DNA of 64,000 bases, taken from Capitulum mitella. Taxonomy: Eukaryota > Arthropoda > Thecostraca > Pollicipedomorpha > Pollicipedidae. The stretch is taken from assembly GCA_030062745.1 (NCBI GenBank), contig CP099842.1:20431822-20495821 (forward strand), written 5' to 3'. The position numbers were made by a program, and so were the translations under genes. The notes beneath the pieces are model-generated. The model saw only the letters and a list, made by a program, of their open reading frames with translations. It searched no databases and was not told the DNA's origin. This document shows positions 34,261 to 45,655 of this stretch, one piece after another; position 1 is the first letter of the stretch, and every line of letters starts with the position of its first letter.

Positions 34261-37200
34261 GTCATCGTGCAAACTATTTCACTGGTCGCACGAATGTACC
34301 CTCATGGTTTTCGCACTGCATGAAGCCGTTGGCTGTCAGCGACCAGCATAGACCTGCACCAAAGTTTGAATGGACTCTGGGAGCGCTGCTCGCTCCACGG
34401 GAAAATGTTTTATCGAGGTGTTTGTTCAACACGACTTACAGTGAATTCAACAACTACGGCCGGCGATGGTGATCTTACGTGAAACTTGAGCTGAGTGGCT
34501 GCGGACCAACGGGAATGTGCATGGAGCCAAGGCGTCTCTACTATTCAATTCGCATTCAACTCTCAAAAGCAGACGTGTCGTCCTATTTCATGCAGTTTTA
34601 CCTTTCCTGCTAAGTAAGGCTTGTGGACCGCATCTAAGCCGTGGAATGGGCAAAATAAGCAATGGGAGTATAAAGCTACCGGTTAAATGCCGAATGTTTA
34701 AAGGCAAAACTATATTTCAAAAGTGTCTAAAAATGCATTTCGGCCACAACGGAACATTTCTTAGCATATCTGATCTAATGATGATGACTGCCGTGGGAAA
34801 ACTGGAAAACTGCCCTATGTGCCCATAGGGCAGGAAGGGCAGCGGTCCTTCCAATTTCGCGAAAAATTTCGGCAGGAACATTGATGCTGCGCGGGAAGGA
34901 TTTCTCCACAATGGCTCTGACCCACGAAGTCTAAGTATGGTTCTGAAACCATAATCATGACGTACACTGTTTGCGTTATACGCAGCCACCGGTTCAGTTT
35001 TGTTCTCCAGTTTCTGCAGAAAAATGCCGTCCCCAGTCAGCGAGTCGCTGCATCGTTAAGTCAGCGTTCCCGTACAACAATAAACGTGACAGACTGGCGC
35101 CTGATGAAAACGTTCGTTTCCAGAAGTACGCGATTTGTCTCCCTTCTAATTTCCCTGTGATTTGCATGCAGCATGCTAAAAATATTGCAGGAGAGATGGT
35201 ATACTTCTGATCAATGTTGAATCCTTATGTTTCATTACTTAGAAGAAGGCTTTCGTATCCTCCTTTCGCATAAAACAGCCTGTATCAGACAAAGTGAAAA
35301 ACGAAATAAAAAGACAACGTCAAGGACCACCGAGTTGCGACGGATGTCCAGCAGCTAACAACCTCCACACCTTCTGGGAGCCTCAAACTCTTGTAGATGG
35401 AAACAATTTTTGGCCTCACGATTTAAGTTTCCCATTGGTTCTACAAAAAAACCAGACCAGTGTTAATTTTATATCTAGGGACAGGCTGGGTCATTCAGCG
35501 CTGTCTCCAACTGCCGCGACTCACGTAAAAATATGTTCTTTCCGCATGAATGCACCAAGCATAACATCCGTAACATTCAAACGACTCTTACAAAAACCGA
35601 TAGGACTAGTTATATAAATAGCCATGGCTGTACAAAAAAAATGTACAGTAGAACTTCCTTGTGACAAATGCAGAGGTTCAGACACACAGACGACAGACTG
35701 AGAACAAGGACGACCATTTTTGTTCCACTGCAGTGCTCAGATCAGCTACATGCACAGGATGCTGGTGGGCTTTTTCAGTCAGGCCTTCGAGTTGCAGACA
35801 GGAGTGTATGCAATAAGCGGAAGTGCATGTCTTGCACACGAAAGGTTCGTAAAAGATCTTGAGGTGCAATGGCGGATCAAGTTCCAGGAATCGCAGTAGT
35901 GCGTAGGTCCGAAGCCTTGACAACCCAAACATTGCCTTGCTTTAAGGTTTCGGTCAGTTGCCACCTTACCTCAAAGAACAAGCAGTCAGCATTTTCTAAC
36001 TCAAAAGCAATGCTATTTTAATCACGGATAGTGTTGATAAGTCCAGTGATATGATTTGACTACCGAGGCAGCTCGAGATCTCAGTGTTACACACTACGAC
36101 TGAAGAACGGCCCATTGTCATGGCAACGTGAAGCAAATACCAAAGTGTTTTTCTTTACATCGAGGCTATTTGGGAAATGGCATTAAAAGAATCATCCAAT
36201 CACTAGCCTAGTCAGGAGACGATTCACGAAACCGTAGTAAACATCATGGCCTTGTCAGCCAGGGAATAGGAGAACGTTCTCAGCCTCCGCTGTTAACCCG
36301 TGACCACCACCACGTTCTCAGTTAAAAGCTTAGTTGGGCTTACCCGAATACCGTCTGGCATTTGATTAACCGTGGGTGACGTGAGGAAATTACGCAAGAC
36401 AAAAACCGGTCGCATGACTGCAGTCTACTGTGGCCACCGGCAACCACTACATTGTTATCCAGAAACGCCATGTTCACTGGATAAAGACAAGACAAACATC
36501 TACCGCAATTTAAAGCAACTGAAATCTTCGACACGTTACCTAAAAGTGGATCATTTGCATTGTTTAACCCGAACGGGTGGGGATTAGGTTATGACCATAA
36601 TGCGCATATTTTCGCTAACAACGGCAGTAGACATTTTAGCTTATGCTTCATATCAGTCACCATTGTTTTCTTAACAAAACTGGGCGTTCAACATCCGCAA
36701 TGACGGTTTTCACATATAACTGGAGTGATATGCCATGAAACCGTGGTTACTACCAAGGCCAAAAGGGAACATCCCATCCCGGGAAGCTGCTGATCTTGGT
36801 GGACATCTCGCCGAGAGGAGGGGCGCCACCCGTCGTGTCTTCTAGTTGGGTCAAGGTGGGCCACGCCACCTGTGGCAGCGTCAGCGTCGTGTATTGTTAT
36901 CTTTTGTAGCTCACCGCTGCCTCGATGGCGACTATGTTATCTTGTGGTTGAACTTGCCAGCCGCTCACTGTGTCAGAGACACATCCGCTTCCGTGAGGAA
37001 GCAAACGTATCTGTTGCAGGCCGAGAAGATAACCCACCAAATGGTGCCTCAGCGGCGAACCATTTCTGCTTCACATCCCCTCAGATGATGTGAAGCAGAA
37101 AAAGTGTACGGCTGATGGGGTGGCCACGACAATCCACCGGTGAGGAGATTTCCGCCAAAATGATGGAGGGGGATCGGCGAGCGAACGCGAGCTGCAAACC

Positions 37201-37940
37201 GTTTCCACGTGAGCAAGCTAGTCCAGCCAGAGTGTGTGATACATGTTGATGTGTGCTATTCGTACGCCGAGACTGGTGGAGCTACTGTATGATACACAAA
37301 CGTTACGTAGGTTTCAGTGTTGTTCAAAAAATACCCGCCTACCAGTTAAGGTTTAAGATCACAATGCCACTTTTGCAAGAGACACCGGATTAAAGTTATC
37401 TCACGTTAAGATGCATGCACCACGCAGGATTTTTGCGGTGGCAAAGTACTTAGACGATTACAAAAGGGGGAATATCCTTCTAACGAACATCAGGCCTGAA
37501 GCCAACGAAATGTTGTCAGGATTAACAGAATATACGGACATAACCTGACGTCAAATGGCCTTAATAACCTCACTTGCGTCGTTGCTGAAGGCATATTTAA
37601 CGAACAATGACAGACGCATCAACCATATTAAAAAGACAAATATGTTCAGTAATGGTGGATAACGATAGACCATATCAGGTAGACCATATCAAAATCATTC
37701 AACATCGATATCAGACGTGGGGTTCGGTCTGCGCAACAAGCTCTGCTTATAAACAGCTATGATTTCAGACGTCACCGTAGCAAATCGGCCCGATTAAACG
37801 TCTGAATAAACATATCACGCATGAAATAAGAGAAAATATGATTATGTAAGTAAAACATCTAGATGTCGTGTCCCAACGACAAAATCGTGATGTTCTTACA
37901 CGTAGACAATTCAGCATCGCAGTTTGAAATCAGTACGCTC
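34259..37940. other. No gene seen; small hairpins
   Basis: Contains a 10-bp-arm hairpin at 34810-34833 (CTGCCCTATG/CATAGGGCAG), a perfect CGTGGGAA at 34792-34799 and a 13-bp-arm hairpin at 37065-37099 (TCTGCTTCACATC/GATGTGAAGCAGA). Open frames near 35.3 and 36.85 kb have no motif that I recognise. Confidence 0.35.
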
Positions 37941-38370
37941 GGCTTCCTTTTGACCGCGCCGCTGTCGCAGTGCGCCGCTTTCCCGGGATTTCCGGCGGGC
38001 GGCTGCGCGCTGGAACTGCGCCGTGTCCGCCTCTGCATCCAGGCCGGCCACGGGGGCGCAGCTCGCAGCGTCGATTTAACCGGCCGCCCGCCGGACCCCC
38101 ACCGCGGCCAATCGCCCGCAGTCGCTTTAATCGGGCCCCGGTCCTGGGCCAGCCGTACCGTAGGGAAGGGCAGGGGAGGGGCGGCCGCCGGGGGAGCGCG
38201 CGCGTGCCAGCTGCCTGTCGGGCCGTTTGAATGTGGGCGGCACGTGCCGGGCATCCGTAACGGCCACCGGCCGGCCGGCACGCGCGGGATCTCCCGCCAC
38301 CGGGGGCGCGCCGCCCGCCGCGGCCGCCGCCACCTAGCCAGCTGGCGCCGCGTCCTAGTGCCAAACTTCA
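37941..38370. other. CpG island
   Basis: GC-rich block with a GGCCAATCG CCAAT box near 38106. Frames are open on both strands and no product is recognised. Confidence 0.4.
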
Positions 38371-39383
38371 CACGGCCGGTTTGGGAAGAAATGAACATAC
38401 TGATTGTGATCCCTGCCCTCCTCAAACGCTGTTAAACAAGCGGTTTCCAGGTCGAGCAACAGTCTTGGCCGGTCTGGTCGTGCAAACGATAGCAGATAAG
38501 CTCACGCAGTTTCCTGGTGCAACCAGTTTCATTTGAGAAAAAAGATTCAAGTTGACTCGGTCTTTACTCCCTTGCATTCGATTCACACACTCCTCTCGAA
38601 ATCGTGTCCTATCGTCCAACACATTTCGAAAGTGAGAAATCTAAAGGCTATTCCCAGAAAGACTACGAAAGACCATTCTGAGGATCACTAACTTGTATGT
38701 TAGCCGTTTTGTCCAATGCACTGAATGCAGCTCCGTTGGGTAAGCTAAGTGAAACAAGTGCAGCTAAGTAAAGCAAGTCGTCCACAAGTCCTGAACTCTG
38801 TACGCGGTCGACGCAGTTCCAACCGAAACTGAACAACGCCTCAGAATCAACGTACGCTTTTCTGGAGTCTAGGTGCCTCGTTAACATCATTTCAAATACG
38901 GAATCAAAATGTCACAGGTGACCAAATCATGTTAAAAACTGGCCTAATGCGGCAACGACCCAGCAGTTTGTCACGTTCTTTAAGTAAGCGCCGTCAGCCA
39001 TGCCCATTACAGCCACTACACCGGCCTCTTACGGCACAACAAAGCCGAACACCAAAATGCGACTGGAAGACAAACTCGACACGGCCCCACTTACCTCTGA
39101 TAGCTTCCTCAAACATTTCTGACAGGACGATTATTAGCCGAGGCCCTCGGAGTTCCCCGGGAATGTGCGGAGAAACAACACGTCCCGCCGACAGCCGATC
39201 GATCACTGACGCCGGTCGTGTGTGAAACTCTATTACCAGTGCCGGGAGGGCCGCCCGCCCTCCTCATGCGCAGTTTTTTTCCCAAGAGGATCTCCGGAGA
39301 AAAGAGCTGCAGCGCAGACTGGCTAAACATGACATTTTACGCGTTCTGGTAGTCCAGCACGCTACCTGTCAATCATCCCTCGA
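38371..39383. other. No gene seen
   Basis: Mixed sequence with only short frames and no recognised exon. Confidence 0.3.
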
Positions 39384-39655
39384 CAGGCACGTAGGCAGGA
39401 TTTTCCTCAGGGATGGGGGAGGAAATGTCAAATTTTGTCACATGCCACTGGCATATGACGAAATTCATAGGAAAAGCAGCAATTTTATGCAACTGGCCTC
39501 ATGCTTAAACCACAGGAATACATATAATGTTACTTTTGCGACATACATATACATATCATCACTATTCCGTATCCCTGCGAAATCGCTATGTATCTACTGC
39601 AGACCGCTTGGCTCGGGGGGGGGCATGGCCCCTACGTCCCCTGGCTACATTCTTG
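39384..39655. mobile_element. hAT-like non-autonomous element
   Basis: The left end reads CAGGCACGTAGGCAGGATTT. The reverse complement of the right end reads CAAGAATGTAGCCAGG. The flanking 8-mers TCCCTCGA (39376-39383) and TCTTCCGA (39656-39663) match at five of eight places, as expected for an old 8-bp target-site duplication. It is 272 bp long with no coding capacity. Same family as 42011-42289, 45062-45219 and 49292-49454. Confidence 0.5.
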
Positions 39656-39959
39656 TCTTCCGATCCCACATGCACGACTGTCCTTTAGCCTATTAACTTT
39701 TCTAACAAAACCAGTAGGCAGGGAGGCGTGAAACCCTCCACAATTGGAGGGGGCGTATGGGGGGGGGCAAAGAAGTATTTCGGGCCAATTCTTTCCATTT
39801 CAAAAAGTGGGGGAGAGCAGTTGCCCTCCGCCCGTGTCCCCGCTTCCCGCGCCCTTGTCAGCAAGCATGCGAGAACTGGCCTCCCGCTACTGATCCACTT
39901 ACGGAATCACCGCAGCTTAGACCGGACAGAGCACGCCAGACATCACAAGCCGCCGTCCA

Positions 39960-40340
39960 GCGCGTGGGAAAATCCGCAGTCAGGAGCGGCAGATCATCAC
40001 CCCGTCGTCACCCCATCCGACACGCCGACCCCCGCAGCGCAGCGGCCCCGCCGCCGACCGGCGGCGCGCGCCGCGCACCTGAGTCGGCCACCTACCGTCA
40101 TGTTCCCACGCTGCTCGGCGCTTTCCCACGGTGCGGCGCGCGCACACGGACCGGGCGGCGAGAGGGCGGCGGCGGCGGCGGTGAGTCACACGGCAGCTGG
40201 CGGCGCACGTCCTGCGCCGAGCGACACCGGCACCGAACTAACGGCCGGCGACGCCGCGCCGGGCCGGACCGGACCGGACCGCCGGCCACGGGACGTCCGG
40301 GCCCCGGCCGGGGAGGGGGCGCCCCGGGCACTGAGGCGGG
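39960..40340. promoter_or_regulatory. CpG island with three perfect CSL-type motifs
   Basis: CGTGGGAA at 39963-39970 and TTCCCACG at 40103-40110 and 40123-40130 lie within 170 bp, the last two in the same orientation with starts 20 bp apart. A (GGC)n run is near 40168-40180. The density suggests a Notch/CSL-responsive element. The gene it would serve is not identified. Su(H) itself lies about 27 kb away on the minus strand. Confidence 0.4.
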
Positions 40341-41333
40341 GAGAGGGGCCGTCCAGGGCACTGGAGCAGAGCGTGCTTGAGGTCCCGGGCTGGGAAGGGA
40401 TGCTTGTAGCGACCGGCAGGGATGTGCGGGGGGATGGCGGGACGGAAGGAACATGCGAGGAACGCGGAGGGATGTTTGCGGCTTTTGCGTAGGAAAAATT
40501 CGGGGACATCGGAACCAGACACCCTCTGTTTCGGATACAGATCTGGATGGGGATGTTAGCGCACTGAGCAAGGATGTGTGGTACCGTCTTTGGTGCACAG
40601 GGAAGGAGAGTTTACCCAGGATACTGAGGCCAGGAAAGTGGGCCGTCAAGTGCAAGGGGACCGATTAGGGGTGTCTCAAACACTTGCCCTGCTGCCCGGG
40701 GGCAAGAGTAATCGATGCCTGGGATACCGGGTGGGGAATGTCGGAGGTAATCGGATGTGAGGAGGAATGTCCAGGGCTCGCCGGTAAGCGGGGGGCGGGG
40801 GTGCGAGGGCCGGTGTTTGCCAGGTAACAGCCTCTGTCCCGGGAACGGACTACGCATGGACAGACGTAGAACGCGTCCATATTTGATTCAGGCGTTGCAG
40901 GAAAATTACCAGACGTCATAATGACAGCGAAAAAAGTGGTGGTATCCTCTTTGGTACTGCGCAGTTTTAAGATTTCGACCTCTGTCCAGAAGTTTGACAT
41001 GAGCGAAGCATTTAGCCGGACACTGAAAAACGTAGCTGAACGTGTCAACACAGCTGCACAAGATGCCAAGCAAGGGATCAATATCGTAGCCAGGATTTTT
41101 GTAAGGCGGCTAAGGCTAAACTAAAAAGGTTTGTTATTACCCTTCCCATTTTACTGCTAACATGGGGGAGCGATCCTAGCAAACAGCACACTGGTTGCTT
41201 TTAGAATAACAGTGCATTACTTCCAAATTTCGACATCTTTATCTTTCAAAAATAATTTGAGATAACAACAGATGTTTGGAAACCTCTGACCATAAAGGGG
41301 ATCAGTTGTTAACTCTTACCCCGCTTTGGTTAC
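40341..41333. other. No gene seen
   Basis: The GC-rich shoulder of the island fades by about 40850. Short frames only. Confidence 0.3.
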
Positions 41334-42010
41334 GCTGCTGCGAGGCATAGGCATAGGAACGGGGGGGGGTGGCAGGGGGTCCACGGTCCCATTTCCTTGA
41401 AAATTTAATATATGGGCGTTGAGTGTAAAGACCACCTTGCCCTTCCCCTTCACGCACACACTTGAAGGTTCCGACGGCGCTGCGGCGAGGTATAGAAATT
41501 TGTAACCTCAGTCGTGACAGATGAGATGATATTACGTGCATTCTTCAAGCGCGCCGGCGTAAGAGTTGCAATGACCTTGGTGACTGCAAACGTCGATAAA
41601 TGATCAGATCACGCATACCTGGTGCCTTCAGTGACGTCGGAACGTCAGTAAAGCCAACAGTGCACAGTCGTCAGTATCACGGACAATGCACGGTTGTCAA
41701 TAATGGTAACACTGTCAGGGGTGTAGCCAGAATTGCGCTAAGGAGGAGGCCAGGACAAGCCTAACCCGCTGAAGGCTGAAATCTATTCGGATTTCTGATA
41801 TTTTATTTCCGGGTTCCTTATATTTTTATTCATTGCCATTTTTAGTGCGTAAAGAAACGTTACATTTTCAGCCTCAAGGGCCTCATGGCTCCCTTGGCCC
41901 CTGAACAGTGCACGGTCATCACTTAACAGTGACACCAACAGTAAACGACCATCAGTGACGCCGACAGTGCATGGTCGTAAATGATGCCAGCAACGGTCGT
42001 CAGTAGAGCC
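41334..42010. repeat. Dispersed-repeat debris
   Basis: 41340-41470 carries GGCATAGGAACGGGGGGGGG and GAAAATTTAATATATGGG, like the copy at 21.9 kb. At 41716 CAGGGGTGTAGCCAGAATTG matches the hAT-like termini of nearby elements, but no right end was found, so that copy seems truncated. CAGTGAC/CAACAGTGCA phrases recur at 41630-42000. Confidence 0.45.
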
Positions 42011-42289
42011 CACTAGCGTAGCCAGAGGGGGTCAGAGAGGGTCAAATGGCCCCCTGTCCCTTTTGGTCTGGGATATCCAAAAACTGGCTGTTATCGCAAG
42101 TGATTTGTTAAAAAGGCCAGCGTATTTTGGCATGAAAAGCAATGTATTTTTATTTTTGAAGTCCACAGATGCGCTAATTGGGGAAGTAAGCTTCCCCATG
42201 GCTGTAAAAAAAAATGTTAGGAGTATATCAAGGCTTTTCGTTTAGCCTTGACTCCCATCCCCTGTACGAGAATCCTGGCTACGCTGCTG
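42011..42289. mobile_element. hAT-like non-autonomous element
   Basis: The left end reads CACTAGCGTAGCCAGAGGGG. The reverse complement of the right end reads CAGCAGCGTAGCCAGGATTC. The flanks GTAGAGCC (42003-42010) and GTGACGCC (42290-42297) match at five of eight positions. It is 279 bp with no transposase. Confidence 0.55.
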
Positions 42290-42339
42290 GTGACGCCAGC
42301 AACCCGTCAACAGACCTCGGTTCCCCTGACACCGAGCAG

Positions 42340-42560
42340 TGACGACAGAGGAAACCATCCGGCGGCTTGCGGACGCAAACAGACCCGGCTCAGATCAGTC
42401 GGAGGTCGCTGATATCGCCGCGCCGTCACAGGTCCGGCTGACGCCGGGATGATCGAGCCGGGGTTCTGCCCTCTCCGTCCCCCCCCCCAAACGCCGGATG
42501 TTTAGTGGAGATCCGGAGCGACGGGCTGGGAGCCGCCGGCAGTCTGTGGCCACCGGTCCA
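42340..42560. other. Short GC-rich patch
   Basis: CpG-rich stretch with no recognised gene. Confidence 0.3.
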
Positions 42561-43204
42561 CGGATGAGTTTATCAGTGGGCTTTTCCGTTCCTTGCAGGA
42601 GCAAACCCACGGCCAGGCTTAGAACGTACAGGAGCCTAAAATTTCATTCTTGGAGGTTAACGGGTGTGTTTAGTTGACACTTTCATTTTTATAAGTAAAA
42701 TTGTTAATTTCATTGGTGGCAGAGAAGAGGGATAAATTATGGCAAAAACGGAAAAGAAAACGTTTCACCAGCAAGAAATGGCTTAAGGCAGTTCTGTTTT
42801 GACTCACATTTGTCTCATGATTTGGACACCATATTTTCTGAGTCAGGGAGGCCTCGTTTGTCCCTGACTTCAGAACTAAAACTATATTTCTTTGAGACCA
42901 CCTCTTACGTATGAGCAAGAGAGTGGCATGAGCACCATAAAAAAAGTTTATAGCGCCCTGCAATGCCACCTAACATTGTTAGGGCACTTACCTTTGTTAC
43001 CCTTATCTTGTCTCACTGTGCAATGCTTTCTCATTTTTGTTAGTCATAGGATTCCTTCCGGCCGCAGCACTTTCCGGAGATCTGATGTGTTAGCGAAAAA
43101 GACTTGTGGTTTGAGAAGATATGAATAGATAGCCAAATTTTGCAGGTCTCTGAAATGGAGATTTCAACGGTTTAGCTGGAAACCGTTGTGCTTACGGTCA
43201 GACT
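42561..43204. other. No gene seen
   Basis: AT-rich sequence without recognisable exons. Confidence 0.3.
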
Positions 43205-43550
43205 TGTGCTTGCTTCCATTGGAATCGGAGTCGATTCCGGAATGGATTTTGTTACGGACGGAATCAGAATCGGAAGACTCCACTAATAAGTACCCGGAAT
43301 AGGATTTGCAGTTGGGTCCGCGCGGGCGGCTACGGAATCATAATTGGAGTTGATTCCAGCGACTAAATCCGTTCAGTTAGATTTTAGTGGGATCGATTCC
43401 AGAATCGACTCATTTCATTTTGAGTTGGAATCAAAATCTATTCAGCTTTGGAAAACCGGCGTTGAGTCATAATCAGAATCAGTTCAACAAACCATCAGTC
43501 ATTTTTGGAATCGATTCCCACCAAAGTGGAATCAAGCACAAGTTTTGGCA
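43205..43550. repeat. Array of GGAATC/GATTCC palindromic units
   Basis: GGAATC and its complement GATTCC (also GAATCAGAATC and TCGATTCC) recur many times at irregular spacing, often as the palindrome GGAATCGATTCC or near it. Probably a diverged satellite or the end of a mobile element rather than a coding sequence. Confidence 0.6.
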
Positions 43551-44299
43551 AAGTAGGCGATGTGAATGAGTTAAAATTGCCCACGTACTTGAAATAAACT
43601 GGCCTTTATGTGATGACATGATGTTTATACGCAAATACATGCAGCCGAATTTGAGGCCGCCAATTCCGTCTCATATGAAAAGCTTTCTTTCTTCCTTTTC
43701 GCTATGCCTTTTTCTTATTTCTTCTTTCTTTATTCCTTAGCATGTCGGGAAAACGGCTTTTGTTATGTCACCAGATAACTAGTCAGATACGTGATAACAA
43801 GGCAATACAGCAGGATATCAATGTCTTGTGGTCAGCAGTGGTCGGAACGGTATAGGGCTATGGAAAAAGCGACATGCCAAATACGTCACTTTTCACGTGA
43901 ACATCTCCGAGTGGTTAGCTTATCCTGCTGCATCCCACAGTGAGGTCATCCACACCAGTTTGCATGATTCTTACATAGCTGTCGTTTTATATCGGGTTCT
44001 TTAATTTTAATTGCAAAGCAGGGGTTGAAATTTTCCAAAATCCTTTGTGGCTGCACTCAGGCGCAAGTTGTTTTTTTGCACGGGACGGGCCCGGCCAACC
44101 TTCCGGAAACATCAAAAACTTCTCGCATTTCTACTACTTTATATTCAGATTTTGAAAATTTTCATTTCCATGTTTTTGGCCAAAAAAGAAACGCGGAAAC
44201 TTGGGAACATAGCGGCGATCGGTGCCCCTTGGGTGTGGCTATGGGTGCATGTCATGTAGTGGATGCTTACACAAATGTGCATTACATATGTTTGCTTTA

Positions 44300-44313
44300 T
44301 ATATATACATGTA

Positions 44314-44363
<50 letters not shown>

Positions 44364-44385
44364 TATATATGCATATGTGTGTGTG
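44300..44385. repeat. (AT)n microsatellite
   Basis: A TATATA run broken by ATGTATATATG and GCATATATGCATATG, ending in (GT)n. Confidence 0.95.
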
Positions 44386-44796
44386 TGTACCTTTATACAG
44401 GGGCACGGGAATGGTTTTTAGAGTTGAGTTTTAGAGTTGAGGGGTGATGACGTCTCGAAAATCAGTGAAGCGATTATGGATTCATGCAGACGCTTGGTCA
44501 TTAGGTCCTTTCTCTCTTTTTCTCCTCTCTAGCCTCCTTTCTCTCTTCACAAGGGATTCTTAGCAACACCGAACCTGCCAATCATTATGCAAAATCTCTG
44601 GATTACAGGCCACGGTGTTTGAAATTTCACACGGTTGCGTTTTCACCTGAGTTCCGTGCTTGCAGTGTTTTGATTAAACATATTGCTAAGAGCCTCAGCA
44701 ACTTGCCCATTTGTTAATTCATCCGATAGCCAACACATTCAGTGTGAAATAGCCCACCTTTTTTAATACAAAATACCAAACAAGGAGATGATGGCA

Positions 44797-45655
44797 CCTC
44801 CGTCACAATCTGAACGGTGCCTGCAAGAATATCCCATTTTCTACGAAGCTCGAAAGAAATGAACAACTGTTTTTCGTGGATACTCTGGTACCTCGAAATG
44901 GCAGCAAGCTGAAAACAAAGATATACAAGAAGCTAACGACATCGAACGCATTCTTGACATGTAAATCAAACCACCCAACAGACATAAAGACCTGCCTTAC
45001 AAACTTCCTTACGAAAAAAACTCATGACATCTGACAGAACACGAAAGATCTGAGAAAAGAACACCGGCTCAGCCAAAAGGGGGGGGGGCGGGAGGCTGTC
45101 TTAGGTCCGCATTTTTTTCGAAAACCATTGCATATCGTCTTCCCAGCGGCGGTTTTTATATGCTTTCAGGTCACACTGAGCTCCGCCCCCCTCCCACGAA
45201 AATCCTGGCTGCACCCCTGGAAAAGAACTCACGGACATAAAAAAACAGTTTTCTATCGAATAACTATTCTAGAACAGTTGACACGCAGGATAATGATACG
45301 AAAGACACATTGACCAATCCCATATACTACCACCATAATAAAAACCATGCACTCGACATGACATTTCCATTCCGTACTTCAGAAGAGTGAATGAGGCTAT
45401 ATCCGGACTCCCCGGGCCTCGCGGCATACGGGCGGCGCGCTGTTTTAGCAATTCGCGCGATCGGTACGTCAAGCATAGGGATCCTATGCCTCGAGGAGAG
45501 GTAAAGGGCACTGTGTACGTACAAGTTGTCTTGCCACTGCGGCGCCAGCTACGTTGGTGAGATGCTCGGCTTCTCAGCGTCTGCCTGAAGGATCACCTTA
45601 CGGACCTGAAGTTCGGACGCATAGATATTTCAGCCCCAGCGGAAAGTAAATTCCA
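44797..45655 (+). mobile_element. Decayed Penelope-like retroelement (RT end plus GIY-YIG region)
   Basis: At 44797-45030 the plus strand reads FSTKLERNEQLFFVDTLVPR then NGSKLKTKIYKKLT and SNHPTDIKTCLTNFLTKK, the pattern of the C-terminal reverse-transcriptase region of Penelope-like elements. At 45369-45650 it reads IPYFRRVNEAISGLPGPRGI, VKHRDPMPRGEVKGTVY, then after a frame change YKLSCHCGASYVGE, then after another LSVCLKDHLTDLKFGRI, the linker and GIY-YIG endonuclease region. In-frame stops and at least two frameshifts show it is dead. A hAT-like element is inserted at 45062-45219. Upstream RT palm motifs were not found. Confidence 0.75.
45062..45219. mobile_element. hAT-like MITE nested in the Penelope-like element
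   Basis: 158 bp flanked by a perfect 8-bp direct repeat GAAAAGAA (45054-45061 and 45220-45227), the target-site length of hAT transposons. The left end reads CACCGGCTCAGCCA and the reverse complement of the right end reads CAGGGGTGCAGCCAGGATTT, matching 10 of the first 14 bases. The Penelope-like reading resumes on both sides. No coding capacity, so it was mobilised in trans. Confidence 0.75.

Noticed and set aside
37859..38435. Frames of about 190 codons on both strands
   Set aside because: Sense and antisense are both open across a CpG island with no recognisable product.
39728..40655. Frames of 254, 207 and 185 codons in the 40-kb island
   Set aside because: Same GC-island effect. They overlap each other on both strands and show no homology.
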